Origin: Deltaproteobacteria bacterium | GTDB taxonomy: Bacteria > Desulfobacterota > Dissulfuribacteria > Dissulfuribacterales > QOAL01 | Assembly (NCBI GenBank): GCA_026992735.1 | Contig: JALWYO010000129.1 | Location: forward strand, 1-33,898 | Length of the DNA: 33,898 nucleotides | Direction of reading: 5' to 3' | Part shown: positions 18,522 through 27,872 of the stretch, one piece after another | How the letters are laid out: every line of letters starts with the position of its first letter | Numbering within the stretch: the stretch's first letter is position 1 | The notes under the pieces: model-generated | What the model was told of the DNA's origin: nothing | Databases searched by the model: none | Seen by the model: the letters and a program-made list of their open reading frames with translations, nothing else | Translations under genes and position numbers: made by a program

Positions 18522-18836
18522 CTATAATTTGATTTCTACGTCCACACCCGCAGACAGTTCCAGCTTCATGAGGGCATCAATAGTCTGCTGTGTTGGTTCA
18601 AGTATATCCACAAGTCTCTTGTGTGTGCGGACCTCAAACTGTTCTCTTGACTTCTTGTCGATATGGGGCGATCTAAGGACCGTGTAGCGGCTTATCTTTG
18701 TAGGCAGGGGAATAGGCCCAGCTATTCTTGCCCCGGTCCTTCTGGCCGTATCGACAATCTCGCTGAGAGACCTATCTAATTGTTTATGATCATAGGCCTT
18801 CAGGCGTATTCGTATTCTCTGTGTAGGGACCATCAT
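18522..18836 (-). CDS. rpsJ: 30S ribosomal protein S10 (NusE)
   Basis: S10 acts in the 30S head and, as NusE, in transcription antitermination with NusB and NusG. It is 104 residues: [19 protein letters not shown], then [21 protein letters not shown] and the ending VDVEIKL. Two adjacent ATGs are possible; the first (18834-18836) has GAGGAG about 10 bases upstream. Only 27 bases separate it from tuf, so the two are cotranscribed. Confidence 0.97.
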   Translation of the reverse strand: MMVPTQRIRIRLKAYDHKQLDRSLSEIVDTARRTGARIAGPIPLPTKISRYTVLRSPHIDKKSREQFEVRTHKRLVDILEPTQQTIDALMKLELSAGVDVEIKL

Positions 18837-18863
18837 CCCGTTAGCACTCCTCTATAAGACTTT

Positions 18864-20054
18864 TTATTCTATTATCTTACTGACAACGCCGGCGCCTACT
18901 GTGCGGCCACCTTCCCTGATGGCAAACCTCAGGCCTTCTTCCATGGCAATCGGCTGGATCAGGTCCGCCTTTATCTTTACATTGTCACCAGGCATTACCA
19001 TCTCGACTCCCTCAGGAAGCTCTACAATCCCTGTAACGTCAGTGGTGCGAAAATAAAACTGCGGCCTGTATCCCGCAAAGAACGGAGTGTGACGCCCTCC
19101 CTCTTCCTTGCTCAAAACATATACCTCGGCCTCAAACTTGGTATGAGGTGTGATGCTGCCAGGCTTGGCAACTACCTGACCACGCTCTACCTCGTCCCTC
19201 TTTATTCCACGGAGAAGTACACCTATGTTGTCACCAGCACGGCCCTCGTCCAAAAGCTTCCTGAACATCTCAAGACCTGTACAGACCGTCTTCTGGGTCT
19301 CCTTTATGCCAACTATCTCTACTTCCTCTCCTACCTTAAGCACACCGCGCTCTACCCTGCCTGTCACAACAGTTCCACGGCCACTGATGCTGAACACATC
19401 CTCTATGGGCATAAGAAACGGCTTGTCTATGTCACGCTCAGGTTCGGGAATGTAACTGTCAAGGGCATCCATCAGCTCCCAGATGCACTTCGTCTTCTCC
19501 TCATCCTCGGGATTGTTCAAGGCCTCCAGAGCACTGCCCTTGATAATGGGAATATCATCACCAGGAAATTCGTACTTGGAAAGAAGCTCCCTCAGCTCAA
19601 GCTCTACCAGCTCTATAAGCTCCTCGTCATCCACCATGTCACACTTGTTGAGAAATACCACAATGGAAGGAACGCCGACCTGCCTCGCAAGAAGAATATG
19701 CTCCCTGGTCTGGGGCATGGGACCATCATCTGCACCAACCACCAGAATTGCACCGTCCATCTGGGCAGCGCCAGTGATCATGTTCTTGATATAGTCAGCA
19801 TGACCAGGACAGTCCACATGAGCATAATGACGCTTCTCTGTCTCGTACTCCACATGGGCAGTCGCAATTGTTATGCCTCTCTCACGCTCCTCAGGAGCCT
19901 TGTCTATCTCGTCAAAGGGTGTGAAATCCGCCCATCCCTTCAGACCCAGAACCCTGGTGATCGCTGCTGTCAAAGTAGTCTTGCCATGATCTATGTGACC
20001 TATGGTGCCTACATTTACATGCGGCTTCGTACGTTCAAATTTCTCCTTGCTCAT
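18864..20054 (-). CDS. tuf: Elongation factor Tu
   Basis: EF-Tu delivers aminoacyl-tRNA to the ribosome with GTP hydrolysis. It is 396 residues. The G motifs are intact: GHIDHGKT 19-26, DCPGH 81-85 (catalytic His85), NKCD 136-139 and SAL 174-176. Domains 2 and 3 follow (about 210-300, 300-396), ending [10 protein letters not shown]. Upstream lie four tRNA genes, as in the E. coli tufB locus; downstream is rpsJ, as in tufA loci of many bacteria. A second tuf copy elsewhere is likely but cannot be seen. Confidence 0.98.
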   Translation of the reverse strand: MSKEKFERTKPHVNVGTIGHIDHGKTTLTAAITRVLGLKGWADFTPFDEIDKAPEERERGITIATAHVEYETEKRHYAHVDCPGHADYIKNMITGAAQMDGAILVVGADDGPMPQTREHILLARQVGVPSIVVFLNKCDMVDDEELIELVELELRELLSKYEFPGDDIPIIKGSALEALNNPEDEEKTKCIWELMDALDSYIPEPERDIDKPFLMPIEDVFSISGRGTVVTGRVERGVLKVGEEVEIVGIKETQKTVCTGLEMFRKLLDEGRAGDNIGVLLRGIKRDEVERGQVVAKPGSITPHTKFEAEVYVLSKEEGGRHTPFFAGYRPQFYFRTTDVTGIVELPEGVEMVMPGDNVKIKADLIQPIAMEEGLRFAIREGGRTVGAGVVSKIIE

Positions 20055-20129
20055 GATATTGTTGCTCCTCGCATATTTTCAATAAATCTGTACTATCAAA
20101 ACTTATATCCTGAAAGGATCGCGGCCTGC

Positions 20130-20205
<76 letters not shown>

Positions 20206-20211
20206 ATGTCC

Positions 20212-20288
20212 TGGAGCGGGAAACGGGACTCGAACCCGCAACCCTCAGCTTGGAAGGCTGATGCTCTAGCCAATTGAGCTATTCCCGC
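20212..20288 (-). tRNA. tRNA-Gly (anticodon TCC)
   Basis: The acceptor stem GCGGGAA pairs with TTCCCGC. The anticodon stem TCAGC/GCTGA holds the loop CTTCCAA, anticodon TCC. The T arm has GGTTCGAGTCCC. CCA is encoded at 20212-20214. It is the third tRNA of the tuf cluster. Confidence 0.96.
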
Positions 20289-20371
20289 AGTGCTATTTCA
20301 AGATATTCAAGATACTTAATCCGGCACCCGTTATGGTGCCTGCTCTTATAGCTGCCAACAAAAAGAAAAAA

Positions 20372-20456
20372 TGGTGGAGAGGGGAGGATTCGAACCTCCG
20401 AAGGCATCGCCAACAGATTTACAGTCTGTCCCCTTTGGCCACTCGGGTACCTCTCC
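20372..20456 (-). tRNA. tRNA-Tyr (anticodon GTA)
   Basis: A class II tRNA of 85 bases with a long variable arm. The acceptor GGAGAGG pairs with CCTCTCC; the anticodon stem ACAGA/TCTGT holds loop CTGTAAA, anticodon GTA. CCA is encoded at 20372-20374. It is the second tRNA of the cluster. Confidence 0.96.
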
Positions 20457-20468
20457 ACAGGATATTTT

Positions 20469-20544
20469 TGGAGCTGGCGATGGGACTCGAACCCGCAACC
20501 TGCTGATTACAAATCAGCTGCTCTACCGATTGAGCTACGCCAGC
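20469..20544 (-). tRNA. tRNA-Thr (anticodon TGT)
   Basis: The acceptor GCTGGCG pairs with CGCCAGC. The anticodon stem GCTGA/TCAGC holds loop TTTGTAA, anticodon TGT. CCA is encoded at 20469-20471. It is the first gene transcribed in the tRNA-tuf-S10 unit, just downstream of the candidate promoter. Confidence 0.96.
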
Positions 20545-20560
20545 CCAAGCTGAGCAGAAA

Positions 20561-20588
20561 ATAATAGTCGGTAAAAAAGAAATTGCAA
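20561..20588 (-). promoter_or_regulatory. Candidate promoter of the tRNA-tuf-S10 unit
   Basis: On the minus strand, TTGCAA (20583-20588), a 16-base spacer and TATTAT (20561-20566) lie 16 bases before the first tRNA. This is the only promoter-like element I find upstream of the 16-gene-plus superoperon. It is a motif match only. Internal promoters may also exist. Confidence 0.55.
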
Positions 20589-20675
20589 GCACTTTTTACA
20601 AGATACCTGATTAGGAGTTACAGGCAGCATGTTTCGAGTACATACAATATTCCGGGTTCATTGCCCCACAAACCA

Positions 20676-20702
20676 GAAAAAGGGGCCCTTGCAGAGCCCC
20701 TT
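20676..20702 (-). terminator. Rho-independent terminator after qmoC
   Basis: The stem GGGGC (20682-20686) pairs with GCCCC (20696-20700), extended by flanking A-T pairs. It is followed on the minus strand by a run of five T. It lies about 40 bases past the qmoC stop, between the sulfur cluster and the tRNA promoter. Confidence 0.8.
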
Positions 20703-20740
20703 GGAGTTTACAAATATTTAGTCAGATGGAGGCTGTATTA

Positions 20741-22018
20741 TCAAGCCTCTTTCTGCTCTGATGCTTCTTCCTCTGCCTTCTCCTCCGGCGGAGGCCCAAC
20801 AGGCAGCACATCCTCTTCCAGGCCAAATCCTGCCTTGCCGGCCTTCACATCTTCATCATACCGCTGGTAGACATAAGCAGTCGTCCTGTAAAGCAGATGG
20901 GCAAACTTGCTGTAAGGCACTGCAAGAAACAGGGTTACTACAGTTGCCAAGTGCAATACATATGTAGGATATGCTATTCCGCCAATGCCTATGAGCCTAA
21001 ACAGCTCGGCAAGTACACCAGTGATACCGACTGAAAAGATCAGCCATATAAGTATCCAGTCTTGCTCGGAACTCTTAAGAACTCCCTCCTCGGTCTTCTG
21101 CTTCCTCATCTTGATAATCAGCCAGGCACCTACAAGGAGCATGACTGCTGCAATATTGGCAAATATCTTGATGGGGTTCCACAGAGGCATCGGTGTGAAT
21201 TCCTCATGGAGAAAGGGTACGTAGATGATATCGTTCAAGATAAATACCACCGTGGTAACGATAAAGAGCATTATAAAGGACCACAACAGCAACTTGTGCC
21301 CCTTTGCCCTTTCGGCAGTCTGTCCACACTCTTCAAAACGCTTGTGTGACAGTATCTCCTGGATGGCAGGCCAGAGATACTTGGCGCAGAGGGTGCCGAA
21401 AGCGGGCTTCGGGCCTGTACCGGTATAGGACACAATGCCTGAGCCCTTGCTGATGTCCGCCCAGAAATTCGTAACTCCCTTGTACGACGCCCATGCAACA
21501 AGGCCAACGATAGGCAAGACAACGATATCTATTGGAATAAAGGTGAAATAATGGTGATAGTTCACCTCGCCAGGCGGGAATGGAAACTTGATTCCTGTAT
21601 GAAGAGACCACAGGAAAGCAACGATATACCACACAACGAATGCCGCAATAACCGTGCCCAGGACACCGGCCGTGTTGGAAAGCAGGTCTGCCAGGGCCTT
21701 AGGCTCGGCATAATGCTTTATGGCATTGATCCGTATGGCGCCAAGCACATCACCAGGCTTTGCATCCCTTGGACAGTAGGCAGAGCAGTCTCCACACTGG
21801 TGGCAAAGCCATACATCAGCATCGCCTGCTATCTTGTCTGCAAGACCCCACTGTGCCCACAACATTTCCTTTCTTGGAAAAGGCCTGTCCTCAGTGGACA
21901 ATGGACATACTACAGAACAGGTGGCACACTGGTAACACTTGTTGACAGTGTCACCGCCTGCGGCCATAACTCCCCTAATGAACGATAAATCCGGCTGTAT
22001 CTTCTTTGTTTCAGCCAT
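20741..22018 (-). CDS. qmoC: Quinone-interacting membrane-bound oxidoreductase subunit C
   Basis: QmoC is the membrane anchor of the Qmo complex, which links menaquinone to APS reductase in the cytoplasm. It is 425 residues and reads as a fusion of HdrC-like and HdrE-like parts. Two [4Fe-4S] motifs lie at the N-terminus (Cys28, 31, 34, 38 and Cys72, 75, 78, 82). Several hydrophobic helices follow (about 115-380), the cytochrome b-like part. The C-terminus is short and acidic. It is the last gene of sat-aprBA-qmoABC, 12 bases after qmoB, and a terminator follows. HdrC/HdrE of other complexes is less likely, given the direct link to qmoAB and apr. Confidence 0.96.
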   Translation of the reverse strand: MAETKKIQPDLSFIRGVMAAGGDTVNKCYQCATCSVVCPLSTEDRPFPRKEMLWAQWGLADKIAGDADVWLCHQCGDCSAYCPRDAKPGDVLGAIRINAIKHYAEPKALADLLSNTAGVLGTVIAAFVVWYIVAFLWSLHTGIKFPFPPGEVNYHHYFTFIPIDIVVLPIVGLVAWASYKGVTNFWADISKGSGIVSYTGTGPKPAFGTLCAKYLWPAIQEILSHKRFEECGQTAERAKGHKLLLWSFIMLFIVTTVVFILNDIIYVPFLHEEFTPMPLWNPIKIFANIAAVMLLVGAWLIIKMRKQKTEEGVLKSSEQDWILIWLIFSVGITGVLAELFRLIGIGGIAYPTYVLHLATVVTLFLAVPYSKFAHLLYRTTAYVYQRYDEDVKAGKAGFGLEEDVLPVGPPPEEKAEEEASEQKEA

Positions 22019-22030
22019 TTCAGGTACCTC

Positions 22031-24349
22031 CTACCAGCCTTTGAACGGGTTCGGTCCCATTTCAAGAACATCATCCACAAATGAGTTGATTATTTCCGGC
22101 ACTTTATCATACTCATCTATTGCAACCTGAACCAGTCTCACCCTTTCAGGCTCCATACCGAGAGAGTTGAGAGACTCAGCAACATTGTCCATACGCTTGT
22201 TGGCAAGCTCACTGCCCTTTACAAAATGGCACTGATATTCATCACCGAACTTGCATCCAAGCAGCAATGCACCGTCCAGACCGCTTGACATGGCGTCCTT
22301 GATCCAGGAGACATTCACAGAACCAAGACAGCGAACAGGTATTATCCTGACGAGTGGCGACCAAGACAGTCCCTTCCTCGCACAATTCTCAAGGGCGGGA
22401 TAGGCGTCATTTTCACAGACGAAACAGACCATCCTGAGCTTGTCATCATCGTCATCAGGAACTTCTATTGCCTTAATCATGGAGCCGACAACATCTATGT
22501 TGTAATCCTTGAAGCCGATGATACGTTCAGGACATGCCCCCATACAGGTACCGCAACGGCGGCATCTCGTGGGATTGGGCTTTGGCGTGCCCTTTTCATC
22601 ATCATCCAGTGCTCCAAACGGGCATTCCTCTGTACAGCGTTTACACTGGGTACAGCGCTGGAAGTAGAAATCCGGAAAATCAAAATCCCAGGTACGCGGA
22701 TGAACTGCGTGTCCTTCCTCGGCAGCAACCACTGACTGGATGGCCTTCAAGGTTGCACCAGTGGCATCCTCTATGGATTCTTCTATGGTCATGCAGCGCC
22801 TCACGCCACCTGCAGCATAGATACCGGTACGCCTGGTTTCATACGGGAAACAGATAAAGTTGGAATCACAGTAGCCGCCGAACAGATCCAGGTCACGGAA
22901 GGCCGGACCCTGTCTGTATGCAAGGTTGACAACCGCCTCATCCCTCGTAGTGGGGACCATGCCTGTCGCCAAGACAACGAGATCCACGTCAACGTTGACA
23001 TCGTCACCCAGAATGGTGTTCTCCACGGTGACATTCATGCCATCGCCAGCAGGCTTGACCTCTGTCACTGCACCCTTGGCAAGGAAGATGCCTGGATCAT
23101 CCTGGAGTGACTTATAGAAATATTCATAGGTACCGACAGCCCTTAGATGCTGATAGAAGACATAGGCCTTGCCGTCCTCGGGCTGGTCTTCCCTGAGATA
23201 TTTTGCCTGTTTCAGAGCAGTCAGACTGGTAACAGCGCCTGCGTATGGAAAGTCGGCGTCGTCGTCCTTGCCACCCGGGCTCAGGATAAATGCCACAGAC
23301 TTTACTTCTTTGCCGTCAGATGGCCGCTTGACCTTGCCCTCCTTGGCAAGCTCCTCGAACTGCACATTTGTTATGACATTGGGATTGCCCCAAGCCAGGT
23401 GCGTGAATTCATCTTCTGCAGGCTCATAGGGCTTCCAGCCGGAGGCAAGCACAACCGCGCCAACTATCTTGGCGTCAGGATCTTCCTCCATGTAGTCATG
23501 ACGGCCCTCGTTCTTCTCGTCGTAGAGCTTTTTCTGATCATCCGCTGAAAGCTCGTTGCCGTTCTCATCCAGTTTTTCTTCATCGGTCAGCGGAACAGGG
23601 GCATCCCACTCGCTCTTGGTGCCGGCTTCCTTCAGGGAAACCCTGAATGCGCCAGGGACACCACCAATTCTGGCGACCTCTGTGCCAGTGTGAACCTCTA
23701 TTGCCGCATTGGCATTGACCTTGCCGATAAGCTCATCTACTACCGGATCCATCAGAGAAGAATAATCCGGCCCCAGGGGAATCTGTTTCCGAAGCTTTGC
23801 AGCAAACCCGCCCAGCTCAGGTTCACGCTCAACAAGCAGCACCTTGTGACCTGCCTCAGCAGCCTCAATGGCTGCCGTAAGGCCTGACACACCGCCACCT
23901 ATCACCAGGATATCCTCATTTGCATCTTCCATCTTGTCAGGCTCGGGCAATTCCGCCTTCTGGCACCTGGTGATTGCCATGCGGATATAATCCTCTGCAA
24001 GCTCCTGGACATGCTCTTTTTCCTTTTCCGGGTCTTCTGCATCTTCAGGTATCTGGTGACTCCAGGCAACCATTTCCCTGAGGCTTGTTTTTTCAACATA
24101 AACCCCTGGGATATGCAGCTCTTTATAATCGTACCTTATAGAGACACCGGCTATTGCAATGGCATTCAATTCCTCGGCTTCCACATCGGCCTTGATCATG
24201 GCAAAGCCTTCCGGGGAATAAAGATCATCGTGCTTTTTGGCAACCGCGGCACCCATCTCGCCAGTGGCAAGCTCAAGAAGCTTGTCCACATCGACCGCAT
24301 CGGCTACCCCGTCTCCTGTGTATATATACAGTCCTATCTTTTTCGACAT
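22031..24349 (-). CDS. qmoB: Quinone-interacting membrane-bound oxidoreductase subunit B
   Basis: A cytoplasmic flavoprotein of the Qmo complex, 772 residues. After an N-terminal region of about 145 residues comes the FAD Rossmann motif (ILVIGGGVSGLTAAIEAAEAG, starting near 147). It is HdrA-like. Two ferredoxin [4Fe-4S] clusters lie in CTQCKRCTEECPFG and CRRCGTCMGACPE. An MvhD-like domain forms the C-terminus (MVCFVCEND to LLGCKFGDEYQCHF). The start codon shares its first base with the qmoA stop at 24349. The domain order HdrA-ferredoxin-MvhD is diagnostic for QmoB. Confidence 0.96.
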   Translation of the reverse strand: MSKKIGLYIYTGDGVADAVDVDKLLELATGEMGAAVAKKHDDLYSPEGFAMIKADVEAEELNAIAIAGVSIRYDYKELHIPGVYVEKTSLREMVAWSHQIPEDAEDPEKEKEHVQELAEDYIRMAITRCQKAELPEPDKMEDANEDILVIGGGVSGLTAAIEAAEAGHKVLLVEREPELGGFAAKLRKQIPLGPDYSSLMDPVVDELIGKVNANAAIEVHTGTEVARIGGVPGAFRVSLKEAGTKSEWDAPVPLTDEEKLDENGNELSADDQKKLYDEKNEGRHDYMEEDPDAKIVGAVVLASGWKPYEPAEDEFTHLAWGNPNVITNVQFEELAKEGKVKRPSDGKEVKSVAFILSPGGKDDDADFPYAGAVTSLTALKQAKYLREDQPEDGKAYVFYQHLRAVGTYEYFYKSLQDDPGIFLAKGAVTEVKPAGDGMNVTVENTILGDDVNVDVDLVVLATGMVPTTRDEAVVNLAYRQGPAFRDLDLFGGYCDSNFICFPYETRRTGIYAAGGVRRCMTIEESIEDATGATLKAIQSVVAAEEGHAVHPRTWDFDFPDFYFQRCTQCKRCTEECPFGALDDDEKGTPKPNPTRCRRCGTCMGACPERIIGFKDYNIDVVGSMIKAIEVPDDDDDKLRMVCFVCENDAYPALENCARKGLSWSPLVRIIPVRCLGSVNVSWIKDAMSSGLDGALLLGCKFGDEYQCHFVKGSELANKRMDNVAESLNSLGMEPERVRLVQVAIDEYDKVPEIINSFVDDVLEMGPNPFKGW

Positions 24350-25596
24350 TAGCCTGCCCTCCTCACAAGTGTCTGAACAGCCTTGAGTGCTGCAGCTGTT
24401 GCGCTCTGAGCTGAGGAAACCACGTCAATCGGCCTCATTGCACAGCCGCAAGCTATTATGCCGTCCTTTGGCACAACAAAACCGTCATCATCATAATCTA
24501 TGCCAGGAACCCTGGTCTCTGCTCCTGTAGGCTGCATGCCTGTGGCAAGAACCGCCATATCAACTTCCTGCTCCTTCTTACCACCACCGACAGTATCCTC
24601 TGCCACCAGCTTCACGGAACCTGGAGCTGAGCCCGGCAGAATATCCGCTACCTTACCCTTTATAAAGTGTACCTTCTCGTCATCTTTCAGCTTTTTGTAG
24701 AAATTCTCGTACTTTCTGCCAGGAGAACGGATATCAATATAAAATACATAGGCCTCTATATCAGGAGATTGCTCCCTGAGATAAGTTATCTGCTTCAGAG
24801 TAGCCATGCAGCAGATGTAGGAACAGTAACCAAGATGGTTTTCATCCCTGGAACCAGCGCACTGCACAAAACCTACAGTCTTGGGCTCTTCATTGTCAGA
24901 TGGCCTTACTATCTTGCCCTCTGTAGGCCCTGATGGAGAGGCGAGGCGCTCCATCATCATGTTGGTTATGACATTCTCGTACTGAGAAAATTTCAGGTTG
25001 TCTATCTTATTGGGATCATAAGGCTTCCAGCCCGTAGCTACAATTATCGCACCCACACTCAAAGAAACGGTCTGTTCTGACTGTGACGGGTCCACATGCC
25101 CTGCCGGCATGGCTGACTTGATGGCCTCTATTTCGCTGGTATCCACATTCTGCATGTCAAGCACACACTGATGAGGATAGGCCATGGGATGAGGCAGATA
25201 CAGGGCCTTTCTGGTATTCATGCCGAAGTTGAATTCATTTGGAATCTCCGTGGTGGCTGCGGCCTCACCGGCCTTGCAGCTCGTGCACTGCGGAGTGGTT
25301 CCCCTGGGCCTGACCTTGAGAGAGACCATAAAATCTCCGGCACTGCCGGCCACAGATTCCACATCTGCCATAGTGTAAAAGGTGATCCGAGGATTTGTCT
25401 TAATCCTCCTGAAATTCATTTCGAGCCCGCAGGTAGGTGGGCAAATCTTGGGGAAGTACTTGTTAAGCTGGGCAACCCTGCCGCCCAGATAGCTTTCCTT
25501 TTCCACCAGGTAAACGTCGTAGCCCATTTCAGCGGCCTCGACGGCGGCTGTAATTCCACTGAAGCCTCCGCCAATCACTAAGATGCTATCACTCAT
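24349..25596 (-). CDS. qmoA: Quinone-interacting membrane-bound oxidoreductase subunit A
   Basis: A cytoplasmic HdrA-like flavoprotein, 415 residues, and the part of Qmo thought to face APS reductase. The FAD motif SILVIGGGFSGITAAVEAAE begins at residue 4. Cysteines lie in CPPTCGLEMNFRR and in VQCAGSRDENHLGYCSYICC, as in HdrA-type iron-sulfur sites. The C-terminal CGCAMRPIDVVSSAQSATAAA closes the FAD fold. The ribosome site AAAGGAG lies about 8 bases upstream. A terminator-like hairpin lies between aprA and this gene, so its expression may be set separately from apr. Confidence 0.96.
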   Translation of the reverse strand: MSDSILVIGGGFSGITAAVEAAEMGYDVYLVEKESYLGGRVAQLNKYFPKICPPTCGLEMNFRRIKTNPRITFYTMADVESVAGSAGDFMVSLKVRPRGTTPQCTSCKAGEAAATTEIPNEFNFGMNTRKALYLPHPMAYPHQCVLDMQNVDTSEIEAIKSAMPAGHVDPSQSEQTVSLSVGAIIVATGWKPYDPNKIDNLKFSQYENVITNMMMERLASPSGPTEGKIVRPSDNEEPKTVGFVQCAGSRDENHLGYCSYICCMATLKQITYLREQSPDIEAYVFYIDIRSPGRKYENFYKKLKDDEKVHFIKGKVADILPGSAPGSVKLVAEDTVGGGKKEQEVDMAVLATGMQPTGAETRVPGIDYDDDGFVVPKDGIIACGCAMRPIDVVSSAQSATAAALKAVQTLVRRAG

Positions 25597-25670
25597 CTCC
25601 CCGCTCCTTTTTTAGATTAAATTTTTAACCGCAATTGATCTGCAGCATGGAACCATCCAGGACAAGTGGT

Positions 25671-25703
25671 CCACGGGCGTGCTCTAAACAAGCAAGCCCG
25701 TGG
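25671..25703. repeat. Second inverted repeat in the aprA-qmoA spacer
   Basis: An 8-base perfect inverted repeat (CCACGGGC 25671-25678, GCCCGTGG 25696-25703) with a 17-base loop lies between the aprA terminator hairpin and qmoA. There is no T-run on either side. It may protect the 5' end of a processed qmo transcript or act as an operator; the sequence cannot say which. Confidence 0.45.
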
Positions 25704-25728
25704 CACACCTGGCCTGCCGGGTAATGAT

Positions 25729-25763
25729 AAAAAAATGCCAGGCACCGGGCTTCCGGTGCCTGG
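25729..25763 (-). terminator. Strong terminator-like hairpin between aprA and qmoA
   Basis: A perfect 11-base-pair stem (25738-25748 with 25753-25763) with a 4-base loop is followed, on the minus strand, by seven T (25729-25735). This fits full or partial termination after aprA, leaving sat-aprBA transcripts more abundant than qmoABC. I see no clear sigma70 promoter for qmo in the remaining 130 bases. Confidence 0.8.
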
Positions 25764-25817
25764 TCAGTTATACTGCCTTCCAGAACATTTGCCAATATTT
25801 AATTGGCATGCCTATGA

Positions 25818-27806
25818 TTAGGCAGAGATGATTTCGTAACATTTTTTCTTCATGCAGGTCCACTCACCGCTGTTTGGATCGTACTTGGAGTTGACGAAGC
25901 ACTTCCAGCCGCCTTCGTCAAAGCCCTTGTCATCAACCTGCATAAAGTCACCGCGATAGTAGAAGCCAGGATACCTGGACTCTTCACGGAACTGGATGTG
26001 ACGGAGATGATCCTCAACTGTCCAGATCCTGTGCAGGTTCTCCCATGCCCTGAGGAGCTCGTGGAGCCCACCGGCTGCCATCTTTTCTGAGTCTTCCCTG
26101 AGCCACTGCAGGTGCCTCATTACGATCTCCAGGAGATGGCCGTTTGTCATGTAGTAGGGAGACCAGCCGCCGCCGTACTCGTCGGTGTACTTCATCAGGC
26201 GCTCCATCATGTGACGTGGCTTGATGTAGTTGGGGTTGACCATTTCGTGGGTGGTTGCCTGGTAATTTGCATAGTAATGGGTTACAGGCTTGTAGATCTC
26301 TTCCTTCAGCTCTTCTTCGCTCTGCTTGAGAGACGGTGCGAAGTCTGCATTGTCAGCAATGTATTTCGCCATGGCCTTTGCTGCCATACGACCTTCAGCA
26401 TGCGCGCCTGAGGAGAACTTGTGACCGGATGCGCCAACACCGTCACCAGCGGTGAACAGGCCGTTGACCGTTGTCATCCTGTTGTAGCCCCACTTGTACT
26501 CGTCTGGTACCCAGTCTTCGTCCGGACCGCTGACCCAGATGCCGCAGCAGCCTGAGTGAGAACCGAGCATATAAGGCTCAGTAGGCATAATCTCGGAGCC
26601 TACCTTCTCGGGCTCAACATTCATGGATGCCCAGAGGCCTGCCTGGCCGACTGACATGTCAAGGAAGTCTTCCCAAGCTTCGCTTTCCAGCTCTTTCCAG
26701 TATTTCTTCAGGGCCTTTTCGTCCATACCCTCTGCCTTCTTCTGCTCCAGGAATGCATTAAGTGCTGCAGCAGTATCCATGAAGATCGGGCCGCGGCCTT
26801 CCTTCATCTCGAAGAGCATCAGGTGGTTACGCAGACAGGTAGGTGTAACTGCGGACTCGCTGTAAGGTTTGTACTTGGCAAGCTCTGCCTTGGCGGCATC
26901 GCTCTTTACGTAGTGCTCACCGCTACCATTGACAACGGTTGCCTTGAAGAGCAGGAACCATGCGCCAACAGGACCATAACCATCCTTGAAACGGGATGGG
27001 GTGAAACGGTTTTCCATCATGGTCATCTCTGCGCCAACCTGCATGCACATTGCATAGGTGGAACCAGCATTCCATACCGGGTACCATGCACGGCCCTTAC
27101 CTTCATCAGTTGACCTCGGGCGGAAGATGTTGACTGCGCCGCCGCAGGCTACCAGGATTGCCTTTGCCTTGTAGATGCAGACCTTGTTCTCACGTGTGCT
27201 GAAGCCTACTGCGCCTGCAATGGTGTTCTCCTTGTTGGCGTCCAGGAGAAGCTTGACTATAAAGATACGCTCGTGAAGATCATATCCCTTTTCCTCAAGG
27301 GCTGCCTTTGCAGCTTCGCCAACGATACACTTGTAGGACTCACCGTTGATCATTATCTGCCACTTACCGGTACGGACCGGCTGGCCACCATCCCTGAGAG
27401 ACTTGCCCTCGTCACCCTTCTGCTTCCAGATGGGAAGACCCCATTCCTCGAAATGGAGCACAGAGTCATCAACGTGACGGCCAAGGTCAAAGATCAGGTC
27501 TTCGCGGACAATACCCATGAGGTCATTCCTGACCATGCGGACGTAGTCTGAAGGAGTATTTTCGCCAATATAGGTGTTGATTGCGGAAAGGCCTTGGGCA
27601 ACAGCGCCTGAACGCTCGACAGATGCCTTGTCTACCATGCAGCAAGTTGCTCCGTCGGGCAGCCACTTTCCAATCTCAAATGCTGCGCCGCAGCATGCCA
27701 TACCACCGCCAACGAGAAGAGCATCATAGTTGTACTCTTCGACAGCTACCTTTGAAAGATCTGGCTCAGCCAGAAGCTCCCAAGTCGGTTTATTTGGAAG
27801 TCCCAT
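25818..27806 (-). CDS. aprA: Adenylylsulfate (APS) reductase subunit alpha
   Basis: AprA carries FAD and interconverts APS with sulfite and AMP in the cytoplasm. It is 662 residues. The FAD motif LLVGGGMACCGAAFEIG starts near residue 30. The active-site segments NRFTPSRFKDGYGPVGAW and GSHSGCCGIWVSGP are conserved, as is GDGVGASGHKFSSGAHAEGR. A strong AAGGAGGA lies 7 bases before the ATG. It follows aprB by 66 bases. The bacterial sulfate-reducer type is supported by qmoABC downstream; a sulfur-oxidiser form would usually be next to aprM or qmo variants. Confidence 0.98.
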   Translation of the reverse strand: MGLPNKPTWELLAEPDLSKVAVEEYNYDALLVGGGMACCGAAFEIGKWLPDGATCCMVDKASVERSGAVAQGLSAINTYIGENTPSDYVRMVRNDLMGIVREDLIFDLGRHVDDSVLHFEEWGLPIWKQKGDEGKSLRDGGQPVRTGKWQIMINGESYKCIVGEAAKAALEEKGYDLHERIFIVKLLLDANKENTIAGAVGFSTRENKVCIYKAKAILVACGGAVNIFRPRSTDEGKGRAWYPVWNAGSTYAMCMQVGAEMTMMENRFTPSRFKDGYGPVGAWFLLFKATVVNGSGEHYVKSDAAKAELAKYKPYSESAVTPTCLRNHLMLFEMKEGRGPIFMDTAAALNAFLEQKKAEGMDEKALKKYWKELESEAWEDFLDMSVGQAGLWASMNVEPEKVGSEIMPTEPYMLGSHSGCCGIWVSGPDEDWVPDEYKWGYNRMTTVNGLFTAGDGVGASGHKFSSGAHAEGRMAAKAMAKYIADNADFAPSLKQSEEELKEEIYKPVTHYYANYQATTHEMVNPNYIKPRHMMERLMKYTDEYGGGWSPYYMTNGHLLEIVMRHLQWLREDSEKMAAGGLHELLRAWENLHRIWTVEDHLRHIQFREESRYPGFYYRGDFMQVDDKGFDEGGWKCFVNSKYDPNSGEWTCMKKKCYEIISA

Positions 27807-27872
27807 GTTTTATTCCTCCTTAATGGAAATTTTTTGGTTCAATTCAAGATTAGTTGATCTACGCGAGCCTTA

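Noticed and set aside
20371-20553. Plus-strand 60-codon frame over two tRNA genes
   Set aside because: It is the reverse strand of tRNA-Tyr and tRNA-Thr. Its GFEPP and DGTRTRN strings are well-known false proteins from antisense tRNA genes.
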